NCBI RefSeq assembly: GCF_029227915.1
Contig: NC_079875.1
Span: 30,346,001 to 30,410,000, forward strand
Source of the DNA: Hydractinia symbiolongicarpus
Taxonomy: Eukaryota > Cnidaria > Hydrozoa > Anthoathecata > Hydractiniidae
DNA length: 64,000 bases
Direction: 5' to 3'
Positions 60,801-64,000 of this stretch are shown one piece after another. Each line of letters opens with the position of its first letter. Positions within the stretch are counted from its first letter, which is position 1. The translations under genes and the position numbers were made by a program. Below the pieces are notes generated by a model that was given only the letters and a program-made list of their open reading frames with translations, searched no databases and was not told the DNA's origin.

Positions 60801-63800
60801 TATTAATCAATTCTTCTCTATTACATTTCGTACGTTTTTTCGCCTTTTGATTGGCTGTCTTGACTAGTTTGGCTTTATTTTCCAAACATCCTTCGTTAGC
60901 CCAATTTTCTTTTCGCGCAGTTTCTAAAATTTCTGTGATTTTTGATCCTTCAAATTTGTGTTTCCTTTTCAGGTGGGTACGAAGACGCAGGTGCCAAACT
61001 CCACAGATTGCGCAAGGCAACGGTTTTGGGATACCATGCTTTTCCTTTTTTGACCAAAGAAACATCACCCTGACTTCTGACTCTTTTAGTTTTGCTTCCC
61101 TATCCGAAAATTTGTGTTGAAGCATTAAATGCTGGTAGAGTCTGCTAGATACAACTGAACAAACCGGGCATTTAATGTCATATACTTTTCTGTAGTCAAT
61201 AACGCCAGTTTTGCGCTCTTTTATAGTACCGGGAGGCCCGACATACTTGTTCACACAGGCTAACATCTTTTTCCTTTTTCTTTCAGCTTTTCTCTTGTTA
61301 GCAAGAATCTTTCCATGGCTTAAGATCTTATGTGTTTTCCTTATCTCTTCACTTGTATTTTCACTTTTCTGTACAGACATATCAACATCGTCATCATCAT
61401 TTTCATTATCACCTTCTACGTACGTATATTCTCTCTCGGCTGCTTTTTCTGCTTTTTCTAAGCGCTTCCTCATGACCTCCATACTTTTCTTCAATTCCAT
61501 GATCTCATCTGAAAAAAAAGAAATTTAAAAATCCGAAATTTAATTGCAGGCAACTGGCAGTGACGTACTGACATCATTATTTAGTATTCTTACTCACCTG
61601 ATTCTTTCTTTTTTCTTTTCTCTTTCTTTGAGAGGGTATGGACAACTAAAGGAAAAAATCATTTAAAAAAATGTAATTTTTGTGTCACAAAACTTAATAA
61701 AACAAAGGAGAACATTACTGATATACAAGTAAGCAAATTGGTACTGATAATTTAAACAAAAGAATTTTATATACTGGCATGAACGTTTTCTTCTAGATCT
61801 GACTCTGGTGTGTTGGACTCATTGTCATCGCTTTTTCCAGTTGTGTCAAACCAATCGTCTAAAAACAATATAATTTATAGCACATACGAAATCAACTTCT
61901 GATTTTTTTAAATAATTTGTCAGGTTTTTAAGCAATACTTCGAGCAATATTTTGTATAAGTATGAAAATGCTGGAATGTTATTAAAAGTTAACGTATCCT
62001 TATACTGTTTAATACCTTGAAGATTTCTTTCGTTGACAATTTTCCATACTTCCTTGGCTGAGATTGCCCTTCTTTTAGTAGACGGCATTTCTGGAACTTT
62101 AAAAATGTTAATAAGAAATAAGAACAATGAACCAAACAGAGTCGATTGCTAATATACCTGAGGTTTCAGGTAATATACCTTTTTTGTTTTTTAACCTTTT
62201 TTTTGCAGTGACCTTTTTCTTCCGTCCATCCTGCTTTAGGCATTTTAATTTAGTCCTTTTGTTACCTTCAAACCCAGTTTTGTTTTTTAAGTTCATATCT
62301 TCTTTCTTTTCTTCTTCTTCTTCCTCTTCATTATTCTCTTCTTCAAAAGCAGAATGATAATATTCGCCATTATTTTATTTTTTCGTGCTTACGCCAATAC
62401 TGTCTCCGTCTTTTTCTAGACAAAAATCTAAAATGTTACAAGTGCAATAATCATGTGTTCTAAATTACTTCTACCCATGAGATAGACTATACATACCTTT
62501 TCTCTCCTTTTTAGCTATAAATATTTCTGCCTTTAAACGCTTTTGTAGAATACCTAGAAAAACGTTTGAACCAGTTTTGGAATAATGTACATAACAAAGA
62601 TACTTTCAAAATGCTAAATCATGCAACCGTACTTTTTCCTTTGGGAGAAACATCATCATCATCTGTTGGAGGATAACAGTTAACATCATGACTAAATTCG
62701 TTTTCTACAAAAGAAGTAGATTGATATAAATTAAATTAAAATTCATTTTAACGTTTCCATCGTTTTTTCGTTCTATAATAAACGACTTCGTGTACCTGAA
62801 TGTTCTTTACTTTTTTTATTTGATCCATCATCGGAATCACTACCTTCCTTTAAGACAGAAATTCCAACATTGCTAACTTGTTCTTCAGCCTTAAAAATAC
62901 AAAATATAATAGCAAGCTTAATCAATTTTCAATGTAATACCACTTTTTCCTACCACAGAGTTGAATAAATAAAGTGACGTTTCAAATAGTGTCAAACATA
63001 CCTCTTCCACTGATATCTCATTTACACGACTGTATATAAGTGTCACGGTCTCTGGCAAAAGAACTTTAAACACGAAATCAAAGTTCTAGAATAAAAGTAA
63101 CTTGGTAAATTGACCAAATGAGCTTTCCAGACAAATTACTTAGGACTTAAAAGGGAATTTTTCACCAATAGGCATGTTTTCTAAATTTTACAATAGTAAA
63201 CTTTTACCAATTCACCCCAAAAAGATAAACGAAAATTGAAGGGATTAAAATCTTTAACATCTTTATAATTAATTTTAATAAAATTCAGGAATTCCCAGGA
63301 CTTTTCAAGACGTTTTTTAGATTGCAGGACTGTCTTGATCCTGTGGAATCCTAAGTTTTTTTACAAAGAGGAGAAATTAATTACCTTTGTACTGTTATTT
63401 GGACAAAAAATCTTCAACAAAGTTTTTACAATCACATCAATTTGCTCTTTTGTAAATGCACCAAAACGAACATCATTTGTAAGAGATTCTAAACATTTAA
63501 AAAAGAACTTTTTAATACAAACCTTTATTTTTCACTTTCAAAAAATACATAACCTAAACTACATTACCTCTAGCTCGGCCTCTTTGTTTGTAAATATCAC
63601 ATCGTTTTCGCCATTCCTGAAAAATGTTCGTTATTGTGTATTAATCTAATAATGTAACTTCCTTTGTTATGTATCAACTTTTATATCTTCTTTTAAAATT
63701 TCATACAAAATTCTATTCATGGAATACTACACAAGTAAGTAAAAATCATAAGTTCATTACCTTTCCAGTAAATATTCCCTTTAATGTTTCTTCACACTTT

Positions 63801-64000
63801 TCAACCAGAACTTTTACTACTTCACATGGTACGGATTGAAGGTCCCTAAGAGAAGTTTGCTTATCATTAAAATCCATTAAATAATAATAAAATTTATTTT
63901 TGTTAAAAAGCACCTTCAGATACATATGTTAAATAAATAAAAAAAATACTTACTTGTATTTAGTCCAGTGAAATACATCTAATTCATCATTCGACTCCAT
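57817..64000 (-). CDS. Intron-rich Crypton-like tyrosine recombinase (gene B), paralogue of gene A
   Basis: About 19 short exons splice in phase at GT-AG sites from ATG 64,000 to a stop at 57,817, roughly 1,250 residues; the gene may extend past the window. N-terminus MESNDELDVFHWTKYK leads into a helical domain with DFVFKVLLPETVTLIYSRV, then acidic and Lys-rich segments, then two C-x2-C-x9-H-x4-H fingers (CPVCSVVSSRLYQHLMLQH; CAICGVWHLRLRTHLKRKH) in exon 60,627-61,512. The recombinase follows in exon 59,144-60,386: NGLRSSNLIELR (Arg), NSRYKTSTIYGEK (Lys), TRIRCAC (Arg; no classic His three residues earlier), FAKHFMK (His) and IHYNLY (Tyr). Exons 58,976-59,044, 58,632-58,667, 58,358-58,543 and 57,817-58,164, all phase 0, add an acidic stretch and a Lys/Cys-rich end. 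If the donor at 58,975 is skipped, a stop at 58,952 ends the protein early. Intron richness argues for a host-retained gene. Coordinates of exons 8-12 are approximate. Confidence 0.8.

Noticed and set aside
61211-61528. Plus-strand frame rich in Ser/Phe resembling membrane segments
   Set aside because: It is the antisense of the Lys/Glu-rich gene B exon, which has fingers and matched splice sites.

Overview
This window reads as nuclear DNA from an invertebrate animal, most likely a cnidarian. It is AT-rich, with long non-coding stretches, short phase-consistent GT-AG introns, and a mix of transposon families that I associate with cnidarian genomes. The species cannot be fixed from sequence alone, and no prokaryotic, organellar or tRNA/rRNA feature was seen.

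1-20 kb: a patchwork of decayed elements. Several fragments belong to one retroelement-like family whose C-terminus carries a zinc knuckle, a PD-(D/E)XK-like endonuclease and then, unusually, a USP-type ubiquitin protease (2.4-4.1, 16.3, 17.9-19.5 and 32.7-33.0 kb, with a reverse-transcriptase fragment at 11.8-12.4 kb). A multi-exon Helitron Rep/helicase gene lies at 5.6-10.8 kb and has damage at catalytic sites. Non-coding modules, a 203-bp tandem repeat and degenerate ~230-bp repeats fill the gaps.

20-31.3 kb: nested DNA transposons with visible ends. A PIF/Harbinger element (21,077-23,428; 47-bp TIRs, TAA duplication) carries a double-MADF gene and a decayed nuclease gene. A P-superfamily transposon (23,859-31,162; 31-bp perfect TIRs, 8-bp duplication) has inserted into a repeat whose uninterrupted paralogue lies at 20.5-20.9 kb. 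It carries an intact five-exon transposase gene and a convergent three-exon accessory gene.

31-38 kb and 46-57.8 kb: essentially non-coding. These parts hold duplicated blocks, a LINE 3' remnant, an 89-bp satellite in two arrays, (ATT)n tracts joined to a dispersed GGATAGCCTGACATC motif, a foldback element and a ~175-bp hairpin tandem repeat.

38.6-45.3 kb and 57.8-64 kb: two large, minus-strand, intron-containing paralogues encoding tyrosine recombinases with CxxC-x9-H-x4-H zinc fingers. Gene A starts with a KMT5A-like SET domain that can be joined in frame to the recombinase, interrupted by one TAA. Gene B has about 19 exons and no SET domain in the window. They share a helical domain upstream of the fingers. 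This SET/zinc-finger/tyrosine-recombinase family, the USP-carrying retroelements and the two-gene P transposon are the most interesting content.
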